A model generated the notes under the pieces. That model saw nothing but the letters and a program-made list of their open reading frames with translations, did no database searches and had not been told where the DNA came from. This document shows positions 1-12,063 of a stretch of DNA of 64,000 nucleotides, in pieces (position 1 is the first letter of the stretch; each line of letters starts with the position of its first letter). Both the position numbers and the translations under genes were made by a program. This DNA comes from Porites lobata (taxonomy: Eukaryota > Cnidaria > Anthozoa > Scleractinia > Poritidae), in NCBI GenBank assembly GCA_942486035.1, contig CALNXK010000031.1, forward strand, positions 1,913,501 to 1,977,500. Reading direction: 5' to 3'.

Positions 1-2
1 AA

Positions 3-907
3 TCAACCTTGTCGAGCGATGTTATCAAGAACATGAAGATGCGCTTTGCTCGGTATGGGATCCCCGACGAAGTTGTCTCAGATAATGGCCCACAATTTGC
101 TGCCCAGGAGTTTCAGCGCTTCAGCAAACCTGGCAGTTTCAGCTAAACACAACATCTCCTCATTACCCTAAGAGCAATGGTAAAGCAGAGAATGCAGTTA
201 AAGCAGCCAAGCAGTTGTTGAAAAAGGCAAAGAAGGATAAGGCAGATGCCTATCTTGCGTTACTTGCCTACAGAAACACCCCAACTCAAGGCTTGGATAC
301 CAGTCCTGCTCAAAGGCTTATGAGCCGTAGAACGAAGACCTTGTTACCAACAACTGCCAACCTGTTACGTCCACAGATAACTGAAGATCTGCATCAGAAG
401 CTCCTGTTTAACAAAGAACGTCAGGCAAAGTACTACAACAGAGGAGCTCGGACACTTGCAAGGCTTAATCCCGGTGATACAGTCAGAATGTATCATGGAT
501 CCAGCAAGACCAAAGATCAGGAATTACTCAAGGCCTCAGTCAGGTCCCAAGTCGGCACGCGGTCTTATGAAGTCGTTACCGAAGATGGAAAAACGTTTCG
601 CAGAAATCGGGTTCATCTAAGAACGTCTACAGAGCAATTTTCCCCCCAGCAGTCCTCTTCCCTAGCAAATGGAGCGTTCTCTGTTCCAATGCAACAGAAA
701 AGCGGCGACAAAGCTATTACACCAGCCGAGCCTACAGCCTGTAGTTCTCCTGCCCAAACATCTAGAGATGATCCTCTGCCTTTGGATCCAATCAGCAACA
801 GCTCTGCCCAATCTATAACACGACCAGATCGGGCAGACAAGTCAAACGCCCTAGCCACCTCAAGAACTTTGTACAGCAATATCCAATTTCGCACAAAAAA
901 ATTCTAA
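3..907 (+). pseudogene. Ty3/gypsy-type retrotransposon integrase fragment, frameshifted
   Basis: This is the C-terminal part of a retroelement integrase, the enzyme that inserts element cDNA into the genome. The window opens inside the catalytic core: the SDNGPQF motif (second catalytic Asp) is read in one frame at about 87-107, and the SNGKAEN segment with the catalytic Glu follows near 172-192. The two lie in different frames, and the shift falls at about 129-131, so the copy is broken. The second frame then stays open to a stop at 905-907 and covers the helical region and the integrase C-terminal domain (PGDTVRMYHG near 463-492), followed by a Ser/Pro-rich tail. The first catalytic Asp and everything upstream lie outside the window. 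Ty3/gypsy fits the HYPKSNGKAEN-type core. I see no LTR after the stop. Confidence 0.82.
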
Positions 908-2150
908 ATTTAGGATGAAAACAGTAGATTGTTGGTACGGTTACGCTGAAGCATCAAAACAGCTCATGCACGTTACACATTCTTATGTTTTTTATCTTAG
1001 TGACCAATAAAAACGTGGCATTCATTTATTCAGTCACAATTTGGGAACAAAAAAACAGGTTTGTGTACTGTCAGTGAGCTCCCAACATAAACTGCACCAC
1101 GGTTGTTTTCATATTTGATGTTTGCTACCTTTTGATAACCATCCTCTGCTATGTATATACCAAAGAGTTACAGGAGTTCAACCACTACTTGCTCTCATTT
1201 ACATGTACCTCAAACGCGCATGCACTTGAGTTCTAAATAACTTTTGTCCACTCTCCCTCCTTTTAGTCAATAATCTTTAACTATTGGTCAGTCTACTTTC
1301 AACTCTGACTATTTCTCAGGAGAGATGATTCGATGATGTACACCAATTATTCACATTCAGGATCAGAGGCAAAGCACATTGACAAGGTGTGGAAACACGA
1401 AAGTCCCGATAATTAAAGGGCCCGTACTGTTATTATTTACCATCAAGATAGTGATTCTAATAACTATCAGAAAACAAAACAAAGTGTACCGGTTTCTTAG
1501 CTACGACCTACACGTATTGTTTACGATTTGATTTGAATGTTTGATTCGGGTCCGAAAAGTTACCGGGACTTTCCTAACCTAAGATCAGGCCTACTACCAT
1601 ACAAAGTCTCTCACGCCTGTGCTGCAGCCAAATTTTGGCCGCAACGCTGATTAGTCATTAGAACAATGCCATGCGATCAGATTGGCTGTCGGAATCACGG
1701 GAAAAAGCAAGCACTAAAATCCTCGCGCGGCTTTCCCGATCATCCTCGCGAATGATCCGCCACTTGCAGAGAGGAGAATTTTCCTATATCTTTTGGAAAG
1801 TTTGCGGTTCATGGGAACGAGACTAAACTTATTTTATTTATTACGTACGCAACTGGGCAGAAGAAACCCTGGAAATAAAACTCACCCACAACTCGAAACT
1901 CCTTGAGTTTCAAAAAGATATCGTCTACAGGCAAGGTTTGAACACACCACACATTTATCGACTTAAATACTTAAACTGGGCACCCTCTATCAAGTAAAAC
2001 CTAAAATACTCTGAAAAAAGGATACCGGAAGGAAGAAATGTTAGTTTATTGCGCTAAATAAAATGGCCTCCTACTTGGCCTGTACACAGAAACTGCTTTA
2101 GTTTTCTTTTGATAATCGGCGAGCGCGCTAGAAAGTAGCCTGCGAAAACA
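908..2150. other. Intergenic DNA without recognisable gene
   Basis: No coding similarity is visible on either strand. The only structure I recognise is the foldback at 1399-1573, listed separately. The rest is ordinary AT-rich sequence, possibly old repeat. Confidence 0.5.
1399..1573. mobile_element. Short foldback (MITE-like) element
   Basis: The left end GAAAGTCCCGATAA and the right end, which reads GAAAGTCCCGGTAA on the other strand, form imperfect inverted termini of about 25 bp. The second block GGGCCCG/GGACCCG also pairs. At 175 bp with no ORF, this looks like a non-autonomous DNA element. No clear target duplication was identified. Confidence 0.6.
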
Positions 2151-2625
2151 TCCGTTTCTCCTCGCTCTTCGCCGCCGGGGACCTTTCGCGCGGAGGAACG
2201 TCTGTGACTCAGGAGAAGAAATTCAATACTGACGACGCAATTCAATGTTTACATATTAAATCCGGTACTCATGGGTTTCCAAATATGAGTTTGACCAATT
2301 TTACGTGTCTTCTGGTCGATGTGTTCATCTGCCAACGAGCTCAAACAGACTCAAATGCTTCCTCTAGAGAAGACTATATTTTACAAATGTTGACTGTTTT
2401 GTTTAAGATTCTTCGCGTTTACATTTGACCTTGGTGGCGTTTTGTCTTTTTGTCTGTCATTCGTAAACAATAGCTAAAACAATGTAACTACTCCGTCGAC
2501 CAATCAGTGCTTCTGACCGCATTCCGGACAGATTTTACGTCATCAGTATGGAATTTCTGTCGCTGAGTCGCAGACGTTCCTCCTCGCCAAACGTTCCCAG
2601 TGGCGAAGAGCGAGGAGATACGGAG
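2151..2625. mobile_element. Foldback element with about 60-bp inverted arms
   Basis: The left arm (about 2151-2212) contains TCTCCTCGCTCTTCGCC and GGAGGAACGTCTG. The right arm (about 2562-2625) carries the same blocks in reverse complement (GGCGAAGAGCGAGGAGA, CAGACGTTCCTCC). The 475-bp unit has no credible coding capacity and directly abuts the satellite array that follows. Confidence 0.7.
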
Positions 2626-2639
2626 GAGGAGGAAGTCTA

Positions 2640-4363
2640 TTTTCTTCTACCCCACCCCTACCCCCTTGCATCTGACATCACGTCTGACTTCTGACCTCAG
2701 ACATCTCACATAAGACATCAGACATGACACACAAGACATCATACATTGCATGACTAACATCAGACATCATACATAAGAAATAATAACTCAGACATCAGAC
2801 ATCAGACACCAGATAACAAACATCAGATATCATACCCACAGCAGATATCAGATGTCTGACATAAGACTTTAGACATATGACATCTGACATACGATATAAT
2901 CTGATGTCTGTTATACGTCATGAGGTCAGACATCTGACATCAGACATCACACATATCACACATCAGATGTCTCACATCAGACATAATTATATCACACATC
3001 AAACGTATGACATCAGACATCATACATGTATCACATATGAGACGTCTCACATCTGACATAAAACATGTGACATCAGACGTCTGAGATCAAACGTCTGAGA
3101 TCAGATATCTGACATCAGACGCCTGACATCAGACATCATATACATCACACATCAGACGTCTGACATCAGACATCTCACATCACATGTCTGACCTCAGACA
3201 TCAGACGTCTGACATCAGAAGTGTGACATCAGACATTTAAAATCAGACGTCTGACATCAGACATCTGAAATAAGACGTGTGAAATCAGACGTCTGAGATC
3301 AGACACCTGACAACAAACGTATGCTGTCAGACATCTGATATCAAACATCACACATCAAACGTCTGCCATCTGACAACAGACATCTGACATTGAACATTTG
3401 ACATATATCAGACATCGGATGTCAGACGTCTGATGACAGATGACAGACATCTGATGTGTGATATATGTTTGATGTCAGATGTCAGACATCTGATGTGTGA
3501 TATGTAAGATGTCTGATGAGATGTGTGACATCAGATGTCTGATGTCAAACATCTGAGATAAGACGTCAACATTAGACATCAGACGTCTGACATCAGATAT
3601 CTGACATCTGACGTATGAGATCAGACGTCTCACTTCATATATCATACATATCAAACATTAGAGGTCTGAGATAAGACACGTGACATCAGACATCATACAT
3701 ATCTTAGACATCAGACACCAGACATATTGGTCTTCAGACACATGACATGAGACATAATACATCAGACGTCTGATATCAGATGTCTGTTATATGTCATGAA
3801 GTCAGTCTTCTGACATCGGACATCACACATATCAAACATCAGACGCCTCACATCAGATATACATATATCACACATCAAACGTGACATCAAACATCATACA
3901 TATATCACATGAGACGTCTGACATATGACATCAGACATGTGACATCAGACATCTGAGATCAGACGTCTGACATCAGATATCTGACCTCAGACATCAGATG
4001 CCTGACATCAGACAACAGACGTCTGACATCAGTCGTCTGAGACGTCAACATAAGACATCAGACCTTTGACATTAGACATCTGACATCTGACGAAGATATC
4101 AACGGTCTCACTTCATATTTCATACATATCACACATTAGAGGTCTGAGATAAGACACGTGACATCAGACATCAGACACCAGACATAAGATATATGACATT
4201 TGGCATAAGACATAATACATCAGACTTCTGATGTCAGATGTCTGTTATATGTCATGAGTTCAGACGTCTGACATCAGTCATCACACATTTTACATATCAG
4301 ACTTCTCACATCAGACATACATATATCACACATCAAACGTCTGACATCAGACATCATATGATG

Positions 4364-4405
<42 letters not shown>

Positions 4406-5815
4406 ATATGAGACAGCTTACATATGACATCAGACATGTGACATCGACGTCTGAGATCAGACGTCTGACATCAGTCGTCTGAGATCAGACTTCTGACAAC
4501 TGAGATCAGACGTCTTAGATCAGATGTCTAACATTAGACGTCTGATATTAGACATCTGACAATAGACATCTGACACCAGACATATAACATCAGACGTCTG
4601 ACATCAGACACCAGACATCTAAACTCAGACGTGTGACGTCTGACATGTGATACATGTCTGATATCAGACATCTGATGTCGCATGTCTGATGTCATTTATG
4701 TATGATATCTGATGTCAGACGTTTGATGCGTGATATATGTATGTGTGATATGTGCGATGACTGATGTCAGACGTCTGACCTCATGACATATAACAGACAT
4801 CTGACATCAGACGTCTGATGTATTATGTCTTATGTCATCAGGCGTCTGATGTCAGATATCTGATGTCAGACGTTTGATCTCAGACGTCTGATGTCACATG
4901 TTTTATGTCAGTTGTGAGACGTCTGATATGTGATACATGTATGATGTCTGATGTCAGGCGTTCGATGTTTGATATAAGTATGTCTGATGTGAGACATCTG
5001 ATGTGTGATATATAACACATATAACAGACATCTGATGTATTATGTCTTATGTCAAATGTCCTATGTCTTAGGTCTGGTGTCTGATGTCTGATGTCATGTG
5101 TCTTATGTCAGACGTCTAATGTCTGATATGTATGATATCTGAAGTGAGACGTCTGATCTCATTCGTCAGATGTCAGATATCTGATGTCAGACGTCTGATG
5201 TGTAATGTTGACGTCTTATCTCAGATGTTTGAAATCAGACATCTGATATCGCACATCTCATCAGACATCCTACATATCATACATCAGATGTCTGTCATCT
5301 GTCATCAGACATCTCACATCCGATGTCTAATATATGTCGTTTGATGTGTGATATAAGTATGTCTGATGTGAGACATCTGATGTGTGATATATAACACATA
5401 TAACAGACATCTGATGTATTGTGTCTTATGGCAAATGTCATATGTCTTAGGTTTGGTGTCTGATGTCTGAGATATGTATGATGTCTGATGTCATGTGTCT
5501 TATGTCAGACGTCTAATGTCTGATATGTATGATATCTGAAGTGAGATGGTTGATCTCCTACGTCAGATGTCAGATATCTGATGTCGGACGGCTGATGTCT
5601 AATGTTGACGTCTTATCTTATCAGAAGTCTGATCTCAGACGATTGACATCAGACGTCTGATGTCAAACGTCTGAGATAAGACGTCTGACATTAGACATCA
5701 GACGTCTGATATCAGATATCAGACATCTGACTTCAGATATACATATCACACATTAGACGTCTGACATAAGACGTCTGAGATCAAATGTCTGACATCAACA
5801 CGTGAGAGGTCGCGA
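2640..5815. repeat. 3.2-kb satellite/minisatellite built on palindromic TCAGACRTCTGA units
   Basis: The array consists almost entirely of short variants of GACATCAGAC and its complement. The core TCAGACGTCTGA is a perfect 12-bp palindrome that recurs many times. Blocks written mainly as GACATCAGAC alternate with blocks written as GATGTCTGATGTC, for example near 3420-3550 and 4620-5130, so orientation switches inside the array. Unit spacing is irregular. A pure TA microsatellite sits inside it at about 4366-4402. Larger segments repeat: the block near 4975-5125 recurs closely near 5345-5530. I found no coding sequence; open frames here are products of the repeat. Confidence 0.9.
4366..4402. 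repeat. (TA)n microsatellite inside the satellite
   Basis: An uninterrupted alternating TA tract, with ATATATACATATATATA at its left edge, lies in the middle of the palindromic satellite. Such tracts are prone to slippage and cruciform extrusion. Confidence 0.85.
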
Positions 5816-6165
5816 GTATTGCGGAACGGAAGTAATTCTGATTTGCTGTTTCGGTAAATGTCAATAGGTCACAAAAAGTGGACAGTAGATGTTTCAAAGA
5901 AGCTTTATATCAGGTTCTCCTTTCCTTACGCCTTTCCTGCCAGAATTTTATTTAAAAAGTGAACCTAAAATAGACCCTGATCTCAGGTTTGGACTTTCCA
6001 GAAACAGTCCTCAGAGCATGAAGCTCTTTACAGCACTAGTAGTATAGTAAGAATGTTTTACTCCTTTTCTGCGCAGGAATCTCATTAAGATGCACAGGCA
6101 TGAATACATAAATGTTGATGACGTCATAGCCTTTTGTCCTTATTAATGCGGTGAAATCTTACTGA

Positions 6166-6327
6166 GGGCCTCTTTACACGGAGGTAGGGAACCCCAGATA
6201 GGTGAGGTAATATGCGGCGGGTCACCCCACCTATCATGTAAATGTGATCAAACTAAAATGAGAGATTATATGGACAGGCGGGTTACCTCACCTACATGGG
6301 GTTCCCCACCTCTATACAATCAGGCCC
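6166..6327. mobile_element. Foldback element, GGGCCT family (short copy)
   Basis: The ends GGGCCTCTTTACACGGAGG and (reverse strand) GGGCCTGATTGTATAGAGG are imperfect inverted repeats, continued by GTGGGGAACCCC-type sequence on both sides. A longer relative lies at 32524-33059, which shares the internal phrase about ATAATCTCTCATTTTA in the other orientation. Non-coding; 162 bp. Confidence 0.7.
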
Positions 6328-6986
6328 TAAGATAAGGTCATGTGCTATTTTTAGGTGGCTTAACCCATAGGTGAGGCCAAGTGTGAAGCCATTGATAGGA
6401 AAGTGATTTTTCATTCTCATGCAAATAAAATTCATTTTCATAAGAAAGGCTTTGCACTTAGCCTCGTTTTGTAAGTGAATGTTCTTTGAACTCGGAAATG
6501 GCCTATTAGACAGGTTAGTAGTAGTTATTTATAGGTCGATGATTGTCTTGCTTTTTGATTGGTTGAGTAAAAAACTAAGAAATAAAGTATTCATTGGTTG
6601 ATAAATGTTGTTGAAAGAATAAGCACTAACTTGCCTGTCACTTAAAATCACTGTATCCTAACTCGATTTCCTGATGCCGCTTTCATTGTCCAATAACTGG
6701 TCTAAACTGTTCTGTTCTGTTCTTATCTAACTCATTCAGCTAGAACTAATCAATTCAGACAGGGACAGTATCCGTAAGGCCTGCAAAGGATTTTTAATTT
6801 CTAATAGCAAATCACTTGATCCCTGTGGGATTAACAAACGAGATAAAATTTAATCTATTGATGTAACATTATAATAACCTCTTTATACAAGTTTTCGTCT
6901 AATTTATTTCTCCACCAATCACATTTTATTTTTATATTTGTATTAGTTTAAATGCTGTAACCGTCTATTCTCACTTTGCTTTTCTA
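6328..6986. other. Unassigned AT-rich DNA upstream of the hammerhead-like motif
   Basis: No coding similarity is visible. If the downstream motif marks the end of a Penelope-like element, this stretch may be its decayed non-coding part, but nothing in it shows reverse transcriptase or GIY-YIG similarity. Confidence 0.35.
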
Positions 6987-7035
6987 GCCCCTGATGAAGA
7001 CTAGTTTTGTCTAGTCGAAATGTTGGGCAAATAAA
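6987..7035 (+). ncRNA. Hammerhead-ribozyme-like motif followed by a poly(A) signal
   Basis: The segment has the layout of a minimal type I hammerhead. GCCC (6987-6990) is followed by the invariant CTGATGA (6991-6997). A six-base stem II, GACTAG (6999-7004) with CTAGTC (7011-7016), closes a TTTTGT loop. The invariant GAAA follows at 7017-7020. Then comes TGTT and GGGC (7025-7028), which can pair with the opening GCCC as stem I, placing GTT as the candidate cleavage triplet. Stem III is essentially absent, as described for the minimal hammerheads of Penelope-like retroelements, where activity may require dimers. AATAAA at 7030-7035 follows at once. Similarity to element ends is from family knowledge; activity is untested. 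Confidence 0.5.
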
Positions 7036-7272
7036 TTTGTATTCCTTAGCTGTCCAATCAGCCTTGCCTTCAATTTTAAGTGTTATTTATTTGTACTGCT
7101 GATCTTGATCTACAAAAAGATCCGGCTTTCCCTCGGTGCTGATTGTCCAAGTGGTCCCTGCGAGAAGTGTTCGCTAACTGTTCTAAATCCAGTTCACTGA
7201 TTCTAGGCGCGCAAATCGTGGGTGTTATTAAGGACGAAGGGAAACAAGATTTTCCTAGCACGAAACATAATA

Positions 7273-7641
7273 GGGCCATTTATACGAGGGAAAATAAGAC
7301 GAGTCTTACATAAGACGCGTCTTAAATAAGACGCGAACTGTACCATTTATACGAACGGCTTGTATAAATGGTTCGCGTCTTATTTCTGCTCTTGACTCGT
7401 TTTCATGTGAATATTGCCCATAGTAACGGCAATCCAACGTGGCGCGCCAAAAATTAACGCATGCGTACTATGCGATCGCGTCTTATATAAGACGCGAAGG
7501 TCATTTATACGAAGTTTTTCTCGTCTTAGCTAAGCCGCGTCTTATTTTAGACGAAATGTGCCGTTTATACGGAAAGTTCGCGTCTGATTTAAGACGCGTC
7601 CTATGTAAGACGCGTCTTATTTTTCCTCGTATAAATGGCCC
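7273..7641. mobile_element. Foldback element, GGGCCATTTATACGAGG family (full copy)
   Basis: The terminal sequence GGGCCATTTATACGAGG appears at the left end and, in reverse complement, at the right end (CCTCGTATAAATGGCCC). TA dinucleotides flank both ends. The interior is saturated with short inverted units of AAGACGCGTCTT (itself palindromic), making many internal hairpins. Relatives occur at 28527-30067 and 60503-60657. It is a 369-bp non-autonomous element. Confidence 0.8.
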
Positions 7642-8525
7642 TAATGTTTTACGTACCCTCTTTCCTTTCTTTCGCTTCTCCACATTTCTGTTGTTTTTTC
7701 TCCACCACCACATTTCCATTGTTTTGCTCCACGACTACCAGCACATAGAAAGGTTACACTCATGGAAGACAGAAAGGCCAAACCAGAGCAAAACAACCCC
7801 AAATCAGGCCAAAATAGCCAACGACATACGGGTCATATTCTGCTGAAAGTCGAACATTACTTACCTGCGAGACGAAGTAATATGATCCATGGGTCCTTGC
7901 GATAACTTGAATAAACAATGAACAGTTTTCTAAGTGTTTACTCAACCAATCAGAAAACGAGGCATTTATCGACCTAGAAATAGCTAGAAAACCTGTCCAA
8001 TGGGTTAACACGACCTTACTTTACCGCGATTTCACCGCAATTTATTTTTAAGACAAAAGGCTATGACGTCATCGACGTTAACGTGTTCCTGCGCAAAAAA
8101 GAAGTGAAACATCCCTACTATACTGCTAATGCTGTACCTGTCACGTTGTTCGGTTTCTTTTGCTACAACACACAACTTTAGCTCGTCAAACGAACCAAGA
8201 GAACGTTAAAATGACATAATTCACATATGGTTTGAATTAACTAACATCCGCTTTGAAATAAAATTGCAAAGTAACACAAATACAAAACCCCGATAATGTG
8301 GGTTCATTGGTCTTCCGACTGCGCGTTTTTAAGCCGGGGAAGTAAAGTAACTTCTTTCCCCTTCAACGATTAGCATTATTCTTAGCTGGGACCTTCCATA
8401 CCACACCCCTCCCTCACCACCCCAAAACTATGATGATGACGAGTTACGGAAAGCTGGCACGAAAATGAGTTACGGCCTATACAACGATCAGAAATATACA
8501 AAGGAGCTTTACAGACAGCTGAGAC

Positions 8526-9704
8526 CATAGGCGTACGGGCCGGGGGGGCGAGGAGGGCTGCAGCCCCCCCAAATTTTGGACGACTCAGATTTTTTGGGCA
8601 GCAAGAGAAAATTTGGGCAAAGCCAGTTTTTAAAGACGTTTCCATGTTTTTTTTATTACTCTAAAGAGACAAATATTTTCTATTTTAATCTGAAAAAATC
8701 CTGAAGTCAGCGTAATAATCCAGTTACATTCTCTCGAGACACTCACAGTGGTTGCCTAGCGCGTGATGAGTTTCTGGTTATAGGGAAGGGTATCATTTGT
8801 TGATTTACATATTTATAGTTTTTTATTGGTGAGCACTGTACTGCACTGCACTGACTGGAATGGGCTCTTTCCAGTCGTGAATTGATTAGAATAAATTTCC
8901 GCATATCTTTCTAGAATCATCTCAGCAACAGTGGGTCTGAAAATGAAGAAGTGGCTGACTAGTAATCCGCTCGAATTACGAGAAGAATATTAATTTTTTT
9001 AAAAAATCTATCAAGCAATAATTTATTAAAGTAGACCGAAATGTTTACAAAACCGCTAACAAGAGCCCCTCGATACATACTAATGAAATCCTTCTCTCTA
9101 GCAATCAGCCGGAGCCATATCCATGATCATATCTTTTACACACGTTTTTAAAAAGATTGAAGCTACTATGAGGTGCAATTGCATGTCAAAAGAGCTTCGT
9201 TTTCTACAAATAACAGCCAAACATCAAGATTTTTTTCCCCATATTTATAATGATAAAACCTTCATCCCAAAATATCCCAATAACGCTCCTATAGATTCCG
9301 TTTTAACTTCACGAACATCGAGGCGACTATTGAAAAAAGTTCCCGTGAACAATTTTGTAGGAATAGTTCCCAGTGCCGAGAAATATTGCTGCAAGTAAAG
9401 TAGACAATGACTTCATTTCGTTGCTATGACAATTCCGATGTCATTAAAACCCTGCTCATGATAAATTTTCATCTTCATCTAATAAAACTATGGTAGCAGT
9501 TTTTCCAAATGTTTGTCTATGGCGACGTAGTTATTCTCAAAATTGGGAGGTATTGACCTTTATATGCCAGTACGGCCTACGTTATTGCATCGTATCGCCT
9601 TCGTTTCTTGTCTACTGTTTCGTAAAAATTTGGGCAACTTGGGAGAATTTTTTGGGCAAATGGCTTAACGCCCCCCCTGGCAAAAAATTGCCCGTACGCC
9701 TATG
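8526..9704. mobile_element. hAT-like non-autonomous element with perfect 8-bp target duplication
   Basis: The termini are perfect 15-bp inverted repeats, CATAGGCGTACGGGC on the left and its complement GCCCGTACGCCTATG on the right. The unit is flanked by the direct repeat GCTGAGAC at 8518-8525 and 9705-9712, an 8-bp target-site duplication typical of hAT transposons. Next to each terminus are low-complexity G/C runs and TTTTTTGGGCA-type phrases, again inverted. No transposase is encoded. Its interior (about 9160-9570) matches 45560-46005, so it either carries a captured repeat or shares ancestry with that copy. Confidence 0.85.
9160..9570 (+). repeat. Dispersed repeat, copy 1 (inside hAT-like element)
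   Basis: This stretch can be followed almost base by base in a second copy at 45560-46005. Shared phrases include TTCACGAACATCGAGGC, CAGTTCCCAGTGCCGAGAAA and GGGAGGTATTGACCTT. No long conserved ORF is common to both copies, so I treat it as non-coding mobile DNA. Confidence 0.8.
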
Positions 9705-10011
9705 GCTGAGACTAACAAGAAACTAACAAATACATAATGAAGTCAGTAACGTAACAAGACTACTGAGATTTAAAACCGAAGATCCAGGGTAATACGTAAG
9801 TATACAACCAACCTCTACAAAAAGAACGAGCTGGCGAACTGAAAAGCCGCTACCGGGAAGACTACACTAGTAACATATAAACAAACTATTCTGAAGGAAA
9901 AGGTTTGAAGACAACACCTTACACTATACAGAGTCTTTACCCAAGAAGGACAGCTGATACCGTATACAAAGATTTGGTTTTGTTAACTTTGGTGACTTAG
10001 GCTAAACCTGC

Positions 10012-10372
10012 GACTTGACCGGTTAAGTCGCCCAAAAGTCATCTCGCCCTAAACCATAGTGTCACCCTCCATGGTCGCCTGACATTTTCTACTCAACAGT
10101 ATCCTTAAACCAAACCTTATAACAAAAAGTATTGCGCTTGTTTCGTCTCACCAAGGAGTAGAATTACAGATTTGACACTCGTTTCGTTTCATCGTGGCCT
10201 AAAGAACGAGATTTAAAAAAAACACATTTATCGCCTTTGGTTCACCTCAACAAGGCTTTTTTTCCGCGTGCATTACACCTGATAAAAATTCGGGCGACAT
10301 TCATTTGTAACTCTGGTTTCGGGTGACCTAACTTTGGGCTAGATGACTTTAGGGCGACTTAACCATCAGACT
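10012..10372. mobile_element. Foldback element, GGTTAAGTCGCCC family
   Basis: GGTTAAGTCGCCC with AAAGTCATCTCGCCC near 10020-10052 is mirrored by GGGCTAGATGACTTTAGGG and GGGCGACTTAACC near 10336-10365. Arms are about 40 bp and imperfect. The interior is T-rich and non-coding. Confidence 0.65.
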
Positions 10373-11465
10373 GGGCTGGCGATGGAAAAGTTAGTTTTTC
10401 TAAGGACTCCGATTCGGTGGTCAATCGACGTTATCAAAACAAGTCGTTGTTATTCAGTCCTCCACTATACACCAGTTAAATTAGAAACTACACCGCTTCA
10501 TTCATCTTCTACCCGTATAAACGAAAAGAGGAGAACAGACAATGACGCAAATTTTTAACTTTGTCTTCTATGGTAAATAGAAATAAGTTTGCTTTCTGTC
10601 CCACAGTCCAGTGTTGTACAACAATTACAGGCCATCCAAGGATTTGACCGAACAATGCCAATCTTTGACCAAACATTGTCCGTTGACCGGTCGTTATTTC
10701 AAGACCTGGAGGTGGCCTTACAACACAAATACAGTACAAAGCCAGGGGCATAATATTCCAAAGTTACCTTTTATTCATAAGTTATCAAAAGACAAAAAAG
10801 GCTATATAAAATGATCCCTGATGATAGCCAGATTTCCAGATAAACTAATAATGTTGGAATTCCTATCATTTTTTGTGTGTGGTATAGTGCAGCCACCGTG
10901 TTCCCTATTGTCACCTGTTAATGGAGATACCAGAAAATTATAACACCAAACTTGTAGGAAGCAAGTCCAGAGAAGGATACAAAGTTTACTTAGCGAGTCT
11001 CTCAGATCAAATCATAATATAGTCAAACTTCTGCAAGACTACAAGTCTATAGGGAAAGGGAAACACTGATTATCAAGTATTAATCTGACAGCAAAAAATA
11101 CACAGGTACTTGTGACAGAAAAGACAGTTGTGCGGCAGCAGCAAAAGGGAGTTTGCAGCAAAGTTTAACCTGAAACATTGCCTACTTACAATCTCTACTA
11201 CATATACATCACTTAACGCCCAGTTTTTGTTTCTCTATTCACAAAAATATCTAATAAATGGGGGGCTATTGCATGGTACACAATGACACTTTTAAAGGTT
11301 TCTTTTTCACTCCAATAAGCCTGATAGAATATTATTAAATTATTAACATTATTATTAACCAAAAAACCAAAAACCAATTCTCGGGAGTGCCACATACAGT
11401 GTTACTACGTTAAGTTTATATTGTCTTTTTGATTTGATAAATTTGTTTCACTTTAACCTGGTGTT

Positions 11466-11570
11466 AATTCAATAAAACTTTTACAAGTGTAGCTCTTGTT
11501 CTAAGGTCCAAAACAGTACAATGTAGCTACACCTGTAAATTACACTTGTAAAAGTTTTATTAAATTGACC
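11466..11570. mobile_element. 105-bp hairpin MITE
   Basis: AATAAAACTTTTACAAGTGT near the left end and ACACTTGTAAAAGTTTTATT near the right end are near-perfect complements, so a transcript would fold into a stem of roughly 25 bp. It lies in the 3' flank of ARL8. Confidence 0.75.
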
Positions 11571-11694
11571 ACTACATTTGCGTTTGAGACCTTATTAAGT
11601 GAAAAAGTCAACAAAGTCTTTGGTACCAAAGAAGAAACATGTACAATAAAAAATGTCAAAATGCACCACAGTGGTAGAGGATGGTTATAGCTTC

Positions 11695-11828
11695 AGTTGT
11701 TCAAAAGGTGATAGTGCTATCCACCGGATAAATCACTATCCAGTTGATAACTATTAGGCAAACCAATTGCACTATCCAATGGATAGAGAGTTATCAGGTG
11801 GATAGCCCTATCCACCATTTAAACAACT
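11695..11828. mobile_element. Hairpin MITE of the GGATAGYGCTATCC type
   Basis: GTTGTTCAAAAGGTG at the left matches CCACCATTTAAACAAC at the right in inverted order. The interior repeats short palindromic units such as CTATCCACCGGATAA and CTATCCAATGGATAG. It is non-coding and about 134 bp long. Confidence 0.75.
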
Positions 11829-12063
11829 GGGGCCTGCAGAATAATCATTACAGGTATGTTAGAGTTGTCAAAGACTGCAGCATTGATTTCTTTCATATAG
11901 CTTGTCACACCCAGTATCATTATTTTATGGGTAGAAAAGTACTCTGCTCTTAATAGTTCTATGATTGTGAATGCAAGCTTTCTTGATGCTTTCAAACATG
12001 TATTTTCCATCATTTTTTTGTCCTCTTTGTGGTGAATAAGTTTTTTCTTCTCTGTTACTGTGT

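Larger units (their letters stand above)
10380..12063. other. 3' flank and possible 3' UTR of the minus-strand ARL8 gene
   Basis: There is no coding similarity in this stretch. The ARL8 stop codon is at 12064-12066, so the transcript's 3' UTR should lie just below it. I could not pick a single convincing polyadenylation site. Two hairpin-type MITEs (11466-11570 and 11695-11828) occupy part of the region. Confidence 0.5.

Noticed and set aside
2640..5815. Possible CRISPR-like array
   Set aside because: Units are short, degenerate, palindromic and without spacers of constant length; the context is an animal genome.
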